From contig NZ_FREZ01000001.1 in assembly GCF_900143525.1 (NCBI RefSeq), positions 248,001 to 312,000 on the forward strand: a stretch of 64,000 bases of DNA, written 5' to 3'. A model generated the notes under the pieces. It did no database searches. It was not told the DNA's origin and worked only from the letters and a program-made list of their open reading frames with translations. The position numbers and the translations under genes are program-made. Positions 1 to 9,071 of the stretch are shown in pieces. Source of the stretch: Ruegeria sp. Alg231-54 (GTDB taxonomy: Bacteria; Pseudomonadota; Alphaproteobacteria; Rhodobacterales; Rhodobacteraceae). Numbering within the stretch: position 1 is the stretch's first letter; each line of letters begins with the position of its first letter.

Positions 1-1
1 T

Positions 2-301
2 GCCGACAATGACTATGTCATCGACACAAGTGTATCGGCACTGGCCCAAGAGATCGGAGTCTCCAAGCGCAGCATGTTTCAGGCCTTCAAAAACCAATAT
101 GGAGTGGGCCCGCGCAGATTCCACGAACTCTTGCGTCTCAATGCCCTGCGATCCTGCCTTTACTATGCAGCCGATGGCGGAAACTCCGTGACCAGCCTTG
201 CAAATGAACACGGGTTTTCGGAACTCGGGCGCATGGCTGGCAAATATCGGGCATTATTCGGAGAGCTCCCAAGTACCACGCTGTCACGCCGCCCGATTTG
301 A
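2..301 (+). CDS. AraC-family transcriptional regulator, C-terminal part (5' end outside window)
   Basis: The open frame enters from the left edge and ends with TGA at 299-301, giving the last 99 residues of a regulator. It holds a typical AraC double helix-turn-helix: first helix pair around VSALAQEIGVSKRSMFQAF, second around VTSLANEHGFSELGRMAGKY. The gene runs tail-to-tail with another AraC regulator, with one base between the two stop codons. The two C-termini are clearly paralogous, sharing the ELLRLN and ELGRMAGKY/DLGRMAGKY blocks. The N-terminal sensor domain is not visible, so the inducer and targets cannot be inferred. The family call is secure. Confidence 0.85.
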   Translation, partial: ADNDYVIDTSVSALAQEIGVSKRSMFQAFKNQYGVGPRRFHELLRLNALRSCLYYAADGGNSVTSLANEHGFSELGRMAGKYRALFGELPSTTLSRRPI

Positions 302-302
302 G

Positions 303-1241
303 TCAGCGCCGCAGCGTTTCTTTTGGGAATTCGCCAAATTGATTTTGGTATTTTCCGGCCATGCGACCAAGGTCGCCAAACCCCATCTCTGTCGCTATCT
401 GGGTCACCGTCTGTCTCGACGCATCGGCTTTTTCCAGACGGGATCGCAAGTCGTTAAGCCGAAGAAGCTCAAGGTATCTTCCGGGCGTCAGACCCATGGA
501 TCTGCGAAAAGCATAAAATAGACTGCGTCGCCCGACACCAAGTGCGCGCGAAACAGATGTCAGATCTACGAAGGGCTCGTTCACACTACCCATGAATTTG
601 TCCATTTTCCGAACGACTTGATGATACCTGTTGCTGCGGAGAAACTCAAAACTTGCAGCGTATTGGGTTGGCAACCAAGGGGTTAGAGCGGCTTCCAGTG
701 CGTTCAGGATGTCGCCTCGCGCAACCGCAAGGCCCGGTGCTGCGGAACCGCCGCCACCAACTTGAGTGACCAGTGCGCTGGCCCGGCGACAGACCTTCAC
801 CAATTGCTCCAGTTCCGGGCCCGGTAAGCGTGCCAAAGGCGGTCCGGAGAAAGTCCAGCCCAATTCATCCACAAGCTCTCGGGAGACACCGATTTCTAGG
901 GTTTCGACGGCTCCATGAAAAACATAGTCCATGTCATGTCCCGGGCGGAACAGCATGGCATCCTGTGAACTCAGAGCGTGCCCAAGCGACGTTGCGCCAT
1001 TTTCGGCCTTCAGCATGACTGCAAAATGCAACCTGCCATCGTCTGTCATCTGATCCTGCCAGCGACAATGCGACTGACACTTCGCCCACAACAGGCTGAC
1101 CCCATCAACCTCAAAGACCTGATAGTTCAGATTTGCCGCCCCAGTAGAGAACTGAGTGTAGCCCGGAACCATGCCTGTCGCCTGATACAGGAACTGCGAA
1201 ATGTCGTCGGCATCGTGTAGCAGGATGTTCTGGATCGTCAT
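303..1241 (-). CDS. AraC-family transcriptional regulator
   Basis: 312 residues, the usual length for a full AraC-type regulator. Residues 1 to about 200 form a sensor domain I cannot assign to a ligand. Residues about 215-312 form the double helix-turn-helix (LTSVSRALGVGRRSLFYAF and TQIATEMGFGDLGRMAGKY). AAGGTG lies just upstream of the ATG at 1241. The gene is divergent from the secreted ureohydrolase starting at 1400, with a 158-bp shared intergenic region, so control of that gene is a reasonable inference. It is a paralogue of the truncated AraC gene at the left edge. The layout resembles regulators of the EutR/OruR kind, but the specific role is not known. Confidence 0.88.
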   Translation of the reverse strand: MTIQNILLHDADDISQFLYQATGMVPGYTQFSTGAANLNYQVFEVDGVSLLWAKCQSHCRWQDQMTDDGRLHFAVMLKAENGATSLGHALSSQDAMLFRPGHDMDYVFHGAVETLEIGVSRELVDELGWTFSGPPLARLPGPELEQLVKVCRRASALVTQVGGGGSAAPGLAVARGDILNALEAALTPWLPTQYAASFEFLRSNRYHQVVRKMDKFMGSVNEPFVDLTSVSRALGVGRRSLFYAFRRSMGLTPGRYLELLRLNDLRSRLEKADASRQTVTQIATEMGFGDLGRMAGKYQNQFGEFPKETLRR

Positions 1242-1399
1242 CTCACACCTTACCTGTATTGCCGATCAATTCGTTCGAAAGGACTGATTACATTTCAAAA
1301 AATGATGCACAATTTACGTATCTTTGTCAGCCTCTGTTTTGCAAAATGATCTGTGATCGCTTGGTCGGTCTGATTTATCAATGTGGAAAGGTCTTGCTG

Positions 1400-2671
1400 A
1401 TGAAGATTTTTGGATTTCTGCCCATCGCGTCGGTGTTGTTGGCACTCGGTGCGATGCCCGAGACTGGATCGGCACAGATGCTCAAGGATATCGTAGACGC
1501 GGCACCGAAAGAAGACCCTGCGCCGATGCCGCATATCAACCAAGACGATCCCTCCAAAATGAACATCAAGCAGGACAAATCGACCAATATCTGGCGCGAT
1601 TTGCGCGAGGGGACAGGCAGCCGGGGCGAAGCCGGACCCATCGACGTCCAGCGGTACCAGTTGCAAATGGAACCGGTTGGCATTCAAACTTTCTTTAAGC
1701 TTCCTGTCGCGTTACGCCCCGAGGACCTCGTGGCCGGAGAAGTTGACGTCGCTATCTTTGGGGCGCCAACCGGGGCGCTGCCACACTCGGCCGGAAACAT
1801 GTGGGCGCCCGCAGAAATTCGGACGACGCGTGACTATGGCGGATATGGCGATCCAAAGTTCCCGCTAAGTTGGGTCGAATATGAGACTTTGCTGGCACCA
1901 TTCACCGTTCTGAACGCCGTTGATTATGGAGATGCTGGTTTGAATGCCTATAATCAGGCCCATACTCTGGAAGAAATTCGCAGAATGACGCGTGAAATCG
2001 CATCGGTCGGCACTATTCCGTTCATCGTCGGGGGAGATCATTCTGTACCCAATGGCACGTATCGGGGCATCGTTGATGTCTATGGTCGAAACAAGGTCGC
2101 ATTTGTCCATTTCGATGTGCATCTTGACCGCGGACAGGGCAAATTCGGCGCCTATTATCACTCAGGCAGTTTCATGACCATGGCCGTTGAAGAGGGGCTG
2201 GTTGATGGCAGCAACGTGATCCAATACGGCATGGCGACTCCGGTCTTCGGAGAAGGCGATTGGGATCAGGTCCTGTCGGAAGGCGGTAAGGTTTATCACA
2301 TCCACGAAATTCGGCGCGATGGTGTCGTAGAAACATTCAACAAGATTTACGAAGACCTCAAGGATATTGATCTTGTGTATGTCTCTTTCGACATCGACAC
2401 ATTTGATATGAGCTACGCTCCAGGAACTGGGTCGTCCTCGCCAATTGGCTCACATCCCGAGGATCTGTTCCCGATGCTGCGCCAGTTTGCGGCGACCAAA
2501 ACCATCGTTGGTGTCGACTTTGTAGAATTCAACCCATTCTACGACAACAAGGGGCAGCAGACGGCGCGCCTCGTACGTCGGACCATGTTCCAATTTCTCA
2601 CGGGCATCGCGATGAAAAAAGCGGGAATGGAGCCTGACTACATCCATCCACGGATTTCTGGCAAACCATAG
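1400..2671 (+). CDS. Secreted ureohydrolase (agmatinase/arginase family)
   Basis: 423 residues from the ATG at 1400, chosen because it starts a clear signal peptide (MKIFGFLPIASVLLALGAMP) and follows GAAAGG. A longer frame opening at 1259 would bury that signal. The mature part is an arginase/agmatinase-fold hydrolase. It has GGDHS (metal-binding His), FDVHLD (metal-binding Asp/His/Asp; the family usually has DAH, here DVH) and FDIDTFDMSYAPGTG (metal-binding Asp pair; the usual DP after the second Asp is DM). The family uses two Mn ions to hydrolyse guanidino compounds to urea plus an amine. Agmatine is the default substrate guess, but the substitutions and the secretion signal leave the substrate open. 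A 5' AraC regulator is divergent. Export to the periplasm is inferred. Confidence 0.8.
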   Translation: MKIFGFLPIASVLLALGAMPETGSAQMLKDIVDAAPKEDPAPMPHINQDDPSKMNIKQDKSTNIWRDLREGTGSRGEAGPIDVQRYQLQMEPVGIQTFFKLPVALRPEDLVAGEVDVAIFGAPTGALPHSAGNMWAPAEIRTTRDYGGYGDPKFPLSWVEYETLLAPFTVLNAVDYGDAGLNAYNQAHTLEEIRRMTREIASVGTIPFIVGGDHSVPNGTYRGIVDVYGRNKVAFVHFDVHLDRGQGKFGAYYHSGSFMTMAVEEGLVDGSNVIQYGMATPVFGEGDWDQVLSEGGKVYHIHEIRRDGVVETFNKIYEDLKDIDLVYVSFDIDTFDMSYAPGTGSSSPIGSHPEDLFPMLRQFAATKTIVGVDFVEFNPFYDNKGQQTARLVRRTMFQFLTGIAMKKAGMEPDYIHPRISGKP

Positions 2672-2839
2672 GCGCCTGGAATTGCCGTAGGGCAAGAGCC
2701 AGTGCTCGGTCGACCATTTTTGGCCGAAAAATCATCGCCGGGTCATCGCCACGCTAGCAAAGGGGCATGGGGCTTGGTTTTGTGGAAATTGCGCAAGGTG
2801 TCCTCAAGCACTCACAAGTCCATCAAGACAGGAGCTGCA

Positions 2840-3154
2840 ATGAAAACCCAGGTCAAACTCGCTATGTGTTTTGCCGTCATATCTGGTCAGGCCATCGCAG
2901 GATCGCTATCGCCCGATCATCCGGATGTGCTGATTTGCGAAACGACATCTACCAGTTCTCTGCCGGACGCCAAGGTGTTCCTGTACTTGTCTGCCGTGGG
3001 TGAAGATGGCTCTTCCTTGTACCAATCCTTGGGTTCGGGCAATTTAACGGCCCGGTATGTTGCGGACGGTTCATTGCTGGGCTTGTCTGAAACAGTGTGT
3101 GGCGGCCAATCCCTGAACGAATTGCTCTCGAGCGGAAACACCCGCAGTTACTAG
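2840..3154 (+). CDS. Small secreted hypothetical protein
   Basis: 104 residues starting at ATG 2840, preceded by GGAG at 2831-2834. Residues 1-21 (MKTQVKLAMCFAVISGQAIAG) are a signal peptide. The mature domain has two cysteines (ICETT and VCGGQ) that could form a disulphide, and no recognisable family motif. It follows the secreted ureohydrolase by about 170 bp on the same strand and precedes the CDF transporter. A periplasmic role is inferred from the signal only. A longer frame opening at 2702 lacks a signal at its start and is less likely. Confidence 0.6.
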   Translation: MKTQVKLAMCFAVISGQAIAGSLSPDHPDVLICETTSTSSLPDAKVFLYLSAVGEDGSSLYQSLGSGNLTARYVADGSLLGLSETVCGGQSLNELLSSGNTRSY

Positions 3155-3186
3155 GATCGCGCCCATATTAAACCTGCCGGAGCGCT

Positions 3187-4125
3187 ATGACTGACAACTC
3201 TCGGAACTCGGAATCCTCGGCACTGCGTGTCGGAATGGTTGGCAATCTGACGATGGGCGTTGCCGGGGTTGCGGCATCGATTCTGTCAAATTCAGAGGCC
3301 TTGATGGTGGACGGGTTATTCTCATTGGTGGGGTTTTTCTCGGCAATGGTAGCGATCCGGGTCGGTCGGCAATCTGCAGCAGGCGCCGATGCCGATCGAC
3401 CGTTCGGATACGCCATGGACGAGGCCGTATTCACCACATTTCGGTCATTGTCCCTGCTTGGGCTTGTGGTGTTTGCATTCACAAACGCGGTCGCCAAGAT
3501 TGCCGCCTATGCCGGCGGTACCACGCCAGCACCGGTGAGGTTTGAAGTGATTGGCGTTTATACCTTCGTGATTTGCCTGATCTGCGCCGGGCTTTGGTTC
3601 AACCATCACAGAAGCTGGAAAAAAACCGGCGAAGCCAGCGATATACTGAAACTTGAAGCACGCGCCGCCGCCTTTGATGGAGCCATCACTGGATGCGCCG
3701 GCGTAGGTTTTGGAATCGTTTTTCTTTTGCAGGGAACATCTCTAGCGTTTATCGCGCCCGTCGGAGACAGCATCATCGTAGTGGTCCTTTGCTTGGTGGC
3801 GTCGGGAACTTACTGGTCTGACTTCAAAAGCAGCATGGGCGAGGTGTTGGGTGTCAGTGCCAGCCAGGACGTGGTGGCCAGTGTGCATCGAGTTGTAACT
3901 GAGGTCGTGACCAAGCACGATGTCGATCTGGTTGATGTTGCGGTTCTCAAAGCGGGCCGCACCTTCTCCACGGCCGTTTATGTCAATCCTAAAGCGGCAA
4001 TCAGTGGGCTACAGGTCGACGCGATATCCACTGAAATACGAACTGTTTTGCTTAAACAATTCAAGCAGGCGGAAGTACTTGTGATTGTCTCGGAATCTGG
4101 CCGAGAAAGTTTCAAGCCGGTCTGA
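3187..4125 (+). CDS. Cation diffusion facilitator (CDF) family transporter
   Basis: 312 residues, the normal size for a CDF protein. There are about five to six hydrophobic segments between residues 15 and 215, then a cytoplasmic C-terminal domain. Family marks are NSEALMVDGLFSLVGF in TM2 (the metal-site Asp is D41) and the RPFGYAMDEAV loop, matching the HPFGHGR-E region of CDF proteins. The second metal-site segment includes EARAAAFDGAITG. Such proteins export Zn, Mn or Fe by proton antiport across the inner membrane; which metal is not readable here. It follows the small secreted protein by 32 bp. Confidence 0.82.
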   Translation: MTDNSRNSESSALRVGMVGNLTMGVAGVAASILSNSEALMVDGLFSLVGFFSAMVAIRVGRQSAAGADADRPFGYAMDEAVFTTFRSLSLLGLVVFAFTNAVAKIAAYAGGTTPAPVRFEVIGVYTFVICLICAGLWFNHHRSWKKTGEASDILKLEARAAAFDGAITGCAGVGFGIVFLLQGTSLAFIAPVGDSIIVVVLCLVASGTYWSDFKSSMGEVLGVSASQDVVASVHRVVTEVVTKHDVDLVDVAVLKAGRTFSTAVYVNPKAAISGLQVDAISTEIRTVLLKQFKQAEVLVIVSESGRESFKPV

Positions 4126-4187
4126 TCCCTGCCTATGCAAATTTCGTTACCATAGGTCCTAGAGAGCATTCAACGTCCGGAATACGA

Positions 4188-4204
4188 ATGTTTCGCTGAA
4201 ACAT
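4188..4204. promoter_or_regulatory. Perfect 7-bp inverted repeat, possible operator
   Basis: ATGTTTC-GCT-GAAACAT is a perfect palindrome with a 3-base centre. The size and symmetry resemble operators of dimeric repressors. It lies 62 bp past the CDF stop codon, with no start codon of a called gene nearby, so a regulatory role is only a possibility. Confidence 0.3.
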
Positions 4205-4756
4205 ACGACTAGTGACACAAGTAGAAAATGCATCAGCCGCGTCTTTTCCTCCAAATCGGGTTCGGATTCACCTAGCGGGCCGGGAGAACCGCTAAGAGGC
4301 AAGAAAAACTTCTTATTTCCGGGTTCTCCAGATTTCGCTGCACATACAACGAACGTCCGCCTTTTTGTTGCGTTGCAGCGGATCCTTTGCATTGAACTGA
4401 GCGATGGAAATGCTGCATCGGCAAAACACACGAATCCAATCCGTCGGCTCTGGGCTCGGAGCAGCCGTTCGCTGCAGGCTGCCTGAACGTCTGCTTTGCT
4501 GCAAGTGAGCAGATTTTGGGTTTATTGGTCCAGTGCCTAGGGTGGAAGTGCCAGCTTCAATTCCCTTCGGTGATGCCGCGTGACCACAGGTCAAGCACAT
4601 AACGACAGAGTGAAAGTCACGAGCTAACCTTGATGGCTCTGTTTGAGCAAATCCACGCCGCCTCCGTAGCAAGTTTTCGCAACGGAAACTTGCGCAGACT
4701 ATTCAACGCGAATTGTTTGGTTTATCGCGAGCGAAACCATTTTGATGGAGTTCGAA

Positions 4757-4858
4757 ATGAAGCTTAGCGCACTTGAAATTGGCTGCATACTATTGGCTAG
4801 CGTAGTGGCCGGGACCGGTTTTGTAGCAGCAGCACGCGTACTGATTTCGGTAATCTGA
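4757..4858 (+). CDS. Candidate 33-residue membrane peptide
   Basis: ATG at 4757, stop TGA at 4856-4858. GGAG at 4747-4750 sits 6 bases upstream, good ribosome-site spacing. An in-frame ATG at 4745 would add four residues. The peptide has a single hydrophobic span (GCILLASVVAGTGFVAAA) flanked by a short charged N-terminus (MKLSALE) and ends in RVLISVI, the shape of a small single-pass inner-membrane protein. No family is recognised. It stands alone in a region otherwise without genes. Confidence is limited because ORFs of this length occur by chance. Confidence 0.38.
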   Translation: MKLSALEIGCILLASVVAGTGFVAAARVLISVI

Positions 4859-5311
4859 AGTAGCCGCGCTGGGGCCGAGGTTTAGGTGGGTGTTATGCTA
4901 AATCCCGGGGTGCAAAACGTCACAAACCGGCGCGCATGGTGCTGGAAAGACTGAGAAAAGTGCTGAGTAACAAAGCCTTGCGGGGATTGCGGTCCGGTTT
5001 ACGCCTGTGGTTTGGCCGGTCTGGGGGTGAGACGGCAAAAAAAAGGCAATGTGATACCCCCGCGTTACCCCAACAACAGCGGAAAATGAAAGGCAGCGCG
5101 TAAGGCATCGATATTGCGGTGTTGCTGGAGGTGAGGGGGTTCTCCACTTCACCCCGTTAAAGGGGGAAACTTTCGGAAATCTCCTCACATCTGCGGATCG
5201 GGGCCTTCATGCCCCGCGCAGGGGTTGACAAGCGGAGTGTCTGAATGAAACGTCAAAGGTGTTGGGAGACTTTTAAATTTCAGATGCTTGACCCGTTGCA
5301 AGGCGGGTTCG

Positions 5312-5328
5312 CTTGCCGTACCGGCAAG
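5312..5328 (+). promoter_or_regulatory. Hairpin in the leader of the TAXI binding protein gene
   Basis: CTTGCCG-TAC-CGGCAAG forms a perfect 7-bp stem with a 3-base loop, 62 bp before the start codon of the binding protein gene. There is no T-run after it, so it is not a normal terminator. It may stabilise or regulate the leader. Confidence 0.3.
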
Positions 5329-5390
5329 GTCCTTTGATGGGGGCCGCTGAACTGTCTCTCATCCACAATAAGAGTTGGGAGTTCTCAAAA

Positions 5391-6359
5391 ATGAAAAATA
5401 GCAGCAAGCTTAGCCTGGGCGCGGTCGTTACCGCTGCTCTTATGGCTCCGGCCGCTTATGCAGAAGAGTTTATCACCATTGGTACCGGCGGTGTGACCGG
5501 CGTGTACTATCCGACTGGTGGCGCGATCTGCCGTCTGGTGAACAAAGGCCGTAAAGAGCACGGCGTGCGTTGCTCGGTCGAGTCGACTGGTGGTTCGGTC
5601 TACAACATCAACACCATTCGCGAAGGCGAGCTGGAATTTGGTGTCGCTCAGTCCGACTGGCAGTACCACGCGTTTAACGGCAGCTCGAAATTCGAAGAGG
5701 CTGGCCCCTTTGAAAACCTGCGCGCCGTCTTCTCGGTACACCCCGAACCATTCACCGTTGTTGCACGTGCCGATTCCGGCATCACCAACTTCGAAGACCT
5801 GAAGGGCAAGCGCGTCAACATCGGCAACCCCGGTTCCGGTCAGCGTGGCACGATGGAAGTCCTGCTGGGCGAAATGGGTTGGACCACCGACGATTTCGAA
5901 CTGGCGACCGAGCTGAAAGCGGCTGAACAGTCGGCGGCTCTGTGCGACAATCAGATCGACGCGATGGTTTACACCGTTGGTCACCCGTCGGGTTCGATCC
6001 AGGAAGCGACTACAGCCTGTGACTCGGTTCTGGTGAACGTCAGCGGCGACGCCGTCAGCAAGCTGGTAGACGACAACTCGTTCTACCGTACTGCGACAAT
6101 CCCCGGTGGCATGTACCGTGGTTCAGATGGCGACACCTCGACCTTTGGTGTGGGCGCGACCTTCGTGACCTCGGCAGACGTGTCGGATGACGCGGTTTAT
6201 GCGGTTGTCAGCTCGGTCTTCGAGAACTTCGACGATTTCAAAAAGCTGCACCCTGCATTTGCCAACCTCAAGCCCGAAGAGATGATTGCAGACGGCCTGT
6301 CGGCTCCGCTGCATCCGGGTGCCGAGAAGTACTACAAAGAAAAAGGCTGGGTTCAGTAA
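5391..6359 (+). CDS. TRAP transporter substrate-binding protein, TAXI family
   Basis: 322 residues from the ATG at 5391, which begins a signal peptide ending at APAAYA. An upstream in-frame start at 5313 would mask the signal. The mature N-terminus [19 protein letters not shown] is the TAXI-family hallmark. Later blocks such as [12 protein letters not shown] and the [15 protein letters not shown] region also fit. It binds a small organic anion in the periplasm and delivers it to the fused TRAP permease encoded just downstream. The ligand is unknown; some TAXI proteins bind dicarboxylates or glutamate. A hairpin separates it from the permease gene, consistent with higher expression of the binding protein. 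Confidence 0.93.
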   Translation: MKNSSKLSLGAVVTAALMAPAAYAEEFITIGTGGVTGVYYPTGGAICRLVNKGRKEHGVRCSVESTGGSVYNINTIREGELEFGVAQSDWQYHAFNGSSKFEEAGPFENLRAVFSVHPEPFTVVARADSGITNFEDLKGKRVNIGNPGSGQRGTMEVLLGEMGWTTDDFELATELKAAEQSAALCDNQIDAMVYTVGHPSGSIQEATTACDSVLVNVSGDAVSKLVDDNSFYRTATIPGGMYRGSDGDTSTFGVGATFVTSADVSDDAVYAVVSSVFENFDDFKKLHPAFANLKPEEMIADGLSAPLHPGAEKYYKEKGWVQ

Positions 6360-6374
6360 GCCAGACCTAAAGCG

Positions 6375-6393
6375 GGGTGCCCAACGGGCGCCC
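6375..6393 (+). terminator. Hairpin between binding protein and permease genes (possible attenuator)
   Basis: GGGTGCCC-AAC-GGGCGCCC forms an 8-bp stem with one G-U pair, 15 bp past the TAXI stop codon. No T-run follows, so it more likely stabilises the upstream mRNA or causes partial read-through than full termination. Confidence 0.45.
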
Positions 6394-6461
6394 TGCGACC
6401 CAAACCCGAACAAATCGGGTGGTTCAGAAGGCCAAAAATGGCCGCGACGGGGAGACAATTC

Positions 6462-9071
6462 ATGAGTTCCGACACACAATCCAATCGTCCGCTATCCGAA
6501 GAAGAGCTACAGGATCTTGTTGCCTCATCCGATGCGGGTGGACGTAATCCGGTCGGTAATGTCGGGATCTTCCTGGCCGTTGTGGCCGCGATCTGGTCGA
6601 TCTTTCAGGTCATCCTGGCCTCGCCACTGGCAAACTATGTTCTGCCCGGCAGCGTTGTGAACAACGCGCGGCAGTTTCACCTGGCCTTTGCGTTGTTTCT
6701 GGCCTTTGCAGCCTATCCGGCGCTGAAATCCAGCCCGCGCAACTATATCCCGGTTCAGGATTGGATCATGGGGCTGCTGGGCGCGTTTGTCGCGCTGTAT
6801 GGCTATTTCTTTTACAACAAGATCGTCGATGCAGGCGGTCTTGCGGATGACACCGACAAATGGGTCGCCCTGGTTGGTCTGCTGTTGTTGTTCGAGGCCG
6901 CGCGTCGTGCGCTTGGCCCCGCAATGGCGATCATTGCGACGATATTCTTAGTGTATGTTTTCTTCGGTTCCTCTGATTGGGTTCCCGAAGTGATCCGCTG
7001 GAAAGGCGCAAGCCTGAAAAAGGCGATGAGCCATATGTGGATCACGTCCGAGGGCGTGTTTGGTATCGCGCTTGGGGTTTCGACCAAATTCGTCTTCCTG
7101 TTTGTTCTGTTTGGCGCGTTGCTGGATAAGGCCGGGGCAGGGAATTACTTTATCAAGATGGCTTTCGGTGCCTTGGGGCACCTGCGTGGTGGTCCTGCCA
7201 AGGCGGCCGTCGTGGGTTCGGCCGCGACCGGCCTGATCTCGGGTTCGTCCATCGCCAACGTTGTGACAACCGGTACATTCACCATACCGCTGATGAAGCG
7301 CGTAGGCTTTAGCAGCGAACAAGCCGGATCGGTCGAGGTTGCCTCATCCGTGAACGGACAGATCATGCCGCCCGTGATGGGGGCCGCGGCCTTCTTGATG
7401 GTGGAATATGTCGGCATTTCTTATGTCGAGGTGATCACCCACGCCTTCCTGCCTGCGGCGATCTCTTACATCGCTTTGGTCTACATCGTGCACCTTGAGG
7501 CCGTGAAGCGGAACATGCCCACGCTGGGCGACCGCGACGTAAAGCTGGCGCGCACGGTCGTTGGGATGTTGTCTTTCTTCCTCGTCTTTGCCGGGCTGTG
7601 CTACGGTTCTCAGTTCCCGGTCGAAGCAGTGACAAACTGGGTGCCGTCTTCGGCTGGGCTGGTCCTCAGCCTGATCATCTGCGCCATCTATGTGGCGCTG
7701 CTGTATCTGGCTGCTCAGGTGCCGGATCTTGAGCCGGACGATCCAAATGCCAAAGAAGTGACCCTGCCGGTCATAGCTGATATCTACAAGGCTGGGCTGC
7801 ACTACCTGTTGCCGATCATCGTGCTGGTCTACTTCCTGATGATCGAGCAGAAGTCACCGGGTCTGTCGGCTTTCTGGGCCACGACGCTGCTGTTCGTGAT
7901 CCTGCTGACGCAGAAGCCGCTCAAGGCGATATTCCGCGGGCAAAGCAACGTCTACAACACGTTCATTGATGGTGTCGCAGACCTTTGGCAAGGCATGATC
8001 GACGGCGCGCGGAACATGATTGGTATCGCGCTGGCAACGGCAACAGCCGGCGTCATCGTGGGCACTGTGACCCTGACAGGTGTCGGGCAAGTGATGGCCG
8101 ACTTGGTTGAGTTCCTGTCAGGCGGCAACCTGATCCTGATGCTGATTATGGTCGGCCTGCTAAGCCTGATCCTGGGCATGGGCCTGCCGACCACCGCAAA
8201 CTATATTGTGGTCAGTTCGCTGATGGCTGGTGTGGTTGTTGAGCTGGGTGCGCAAAGCGGACTTATCGTGCCGTTGATCGCGGTGCACCTGTTCGTCTTT
8301 TACTTTGGGATCATGGCAGACGTGACCCCGCCGGTTGGATTGGCCAGTTTTGCGGCCGCCGCAGTATCGGGTGGTGACGCAATCAAAACCGGGTTTATTG
8401 CGTTCTTTTACAGCCTGCGCACCGTGGCCTTGCCGTTCGTGTTCATCTTCAACACAGACCTGCTGCTGATCGATGTGACGTGGGTCGAAGGCATAACCGT
8501 AGCGATATTTGCGACAATCGCCATCCTCGTCTTCACGGCTGGGACAATGGGGTATTTCCTGACCCGCAGTCGGATCTATGAAAGCATCGCACTGATCTTG
8601 GTGGCATTCGCGCTGTTTAGGCCCGACTTCTTCATGAACCGCATCGCGCCACCGTTTACCTCGGTCGAGCCTGCTGCATTTGTGGAAACCATCGGCGAAA
8701 CCCCTCCGGGTACCGAGGTGCGCATGGTCATCAGCGGGCCGGACTTTGACACGCTTGAGATGACGGACACAACGGTTGTCGTTCCCGTTGGCAGCGAAGA
8801 AGGAGGCCAAGCGCGCGTAGACGCGATGGGTCTGCTGCTGCTTGAAGAAGACGGGCTGGTCAAATTGGAAGAGCCGCTGTTCGGGACACCTGTCGCGGAT
8901 GACCTGGATATCTTCGACTATTACGGGGATGAGGCCGTCCGCCTGACTTCGGTCAGCTTGCCCGCCAGCCAGCCACCCAAACAGTTGATCTACATTCCGG
9001 CAATGCTATTGCTGGGCCTGATCGCTTTCCTTCAGCGCGGCCGTGCCGCCAGACAAGAGGTGACCGCATGA
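6462..9071 (+). CDS. TRAP transporter fused permease (DctQ-DctM type) with C-terminal DUF3394-like domain
   Basis: 869 residues from ATG 6462, preceded by GGGGAG. An in-frame ATG at 6438 has a poorer site. The N-terminal third carries about four membrane segments (small DctQ-like part). The centre is a DctM-like large subunit with about twelve segments, including the GLISGSSIANVVTTGTFTIP and MGLPTTANYIVVSS re-entrant regions typical of TRAP permeases. The C-terminal ~170 residues (from about GETPPGTEV) are a soluble domain plus a last helix, as in DUF3394-bearing TAXI permeases. It imports the ligand bound by the upstream TAXI protein using an ion gradient. Its stop overlaps the start of the UspA gene by 4 bp. 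Confidence 0.93.
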   Translation: MSSDTQSNRPLSEEELQDLVASSDAGGRNPVGNVGIFLAVVAAIWSIFQVILASPLANYVLPGSVVNNARQFHLAFALFLAFAAYPALKSSPRNYIPVQDWIMGLLGAFVALYGYFFYNKIVDAGGLADDTDKWVALVGLLLLFEAARRALGPAMAIIATIFLVYVFFGSSDWVPEVIRWKGASLKKAMSHMWITSEGVFGIALGVSTKFVFLFVLFGALLDKAGAGNYFIKMAFGALGHLRGGPAKAAVVGSAATGLISGSSIANVVTTGTFTIPLMKRVGFSSEQAGSVEVASSVNGQIMPPVMGAAAFLMVEYVGISYVEVITHAFLPAAISYIALVYIVHLEAVKRNMPTLGDRDVKLARTVVGMLSFFLVFAGLCYGSQFPVEAVTNWVPSSAGLVLSLIICAIYVALLYLAAQVPDLEPDDPNAKEVTLPVIADIYKAGLHYLLPIIVLVYFLMIEQKSPGLSAFWATTLLFVILLTQKPLKAIFRGQSNVYNTFIDGVADLWQGMIDGARNMIGIALATATAGVIVGTVTLTGVGQVMADLVEFLSGGNLILMLIMVGLLSLILGMGLPTTANYIVVSSLMAGVVVELGAQSGLIVPLIAVHLFVFYFGIMADVTPPVGLASFAAAAVSGGDAIKTGFIAFFYSLRTVALPFVFIFNTDLLLIDVTWVEGITVAIFATIAILVFTAGTMGYFLTRSRIYESIALILVAFALFRPDFFMNRIAPPFTSVEPAAFVETIGETPPGTEVRMVISGPDFDTLEMTDTTVVVPVGSEEGGQARVDAMGLLLLEEDGLVKLEEPLFGTPVADDLDIFDYYGDEAVRLTSVSLPASQPPKQLIYIPAMLLLGLIAFLQRGRAARQEVTA

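Larger units (their letters stand above)
4126..5390. other. Long intergenic region with one candidate small ORF
   Basis: About 1.26 kb between the CDF gene and the TAXI binding protein. It holds a perfect palindrome at 4188-4204, a candidate 33-codon membrane peptide at 4757-4858, a TTGACA hexamer at 5224-5229 and a 7-bp hairpin at 5312-5328. Reading frames of 70-120 codons on the minus strand between 4159 and 5188 lack ribosome sites and family-like composition, so they are not called. The last 400 bp probably carry the promoter and leader of the TRAP transporter operon. Confidence 0.6.

Noticed and set aside
4159..5188. Minus-strand ORFs of 74-119 codons
   Set aside because: No ribosome sites, no hydrophobic or domain pattern, and composition typical of non-coding DNA.
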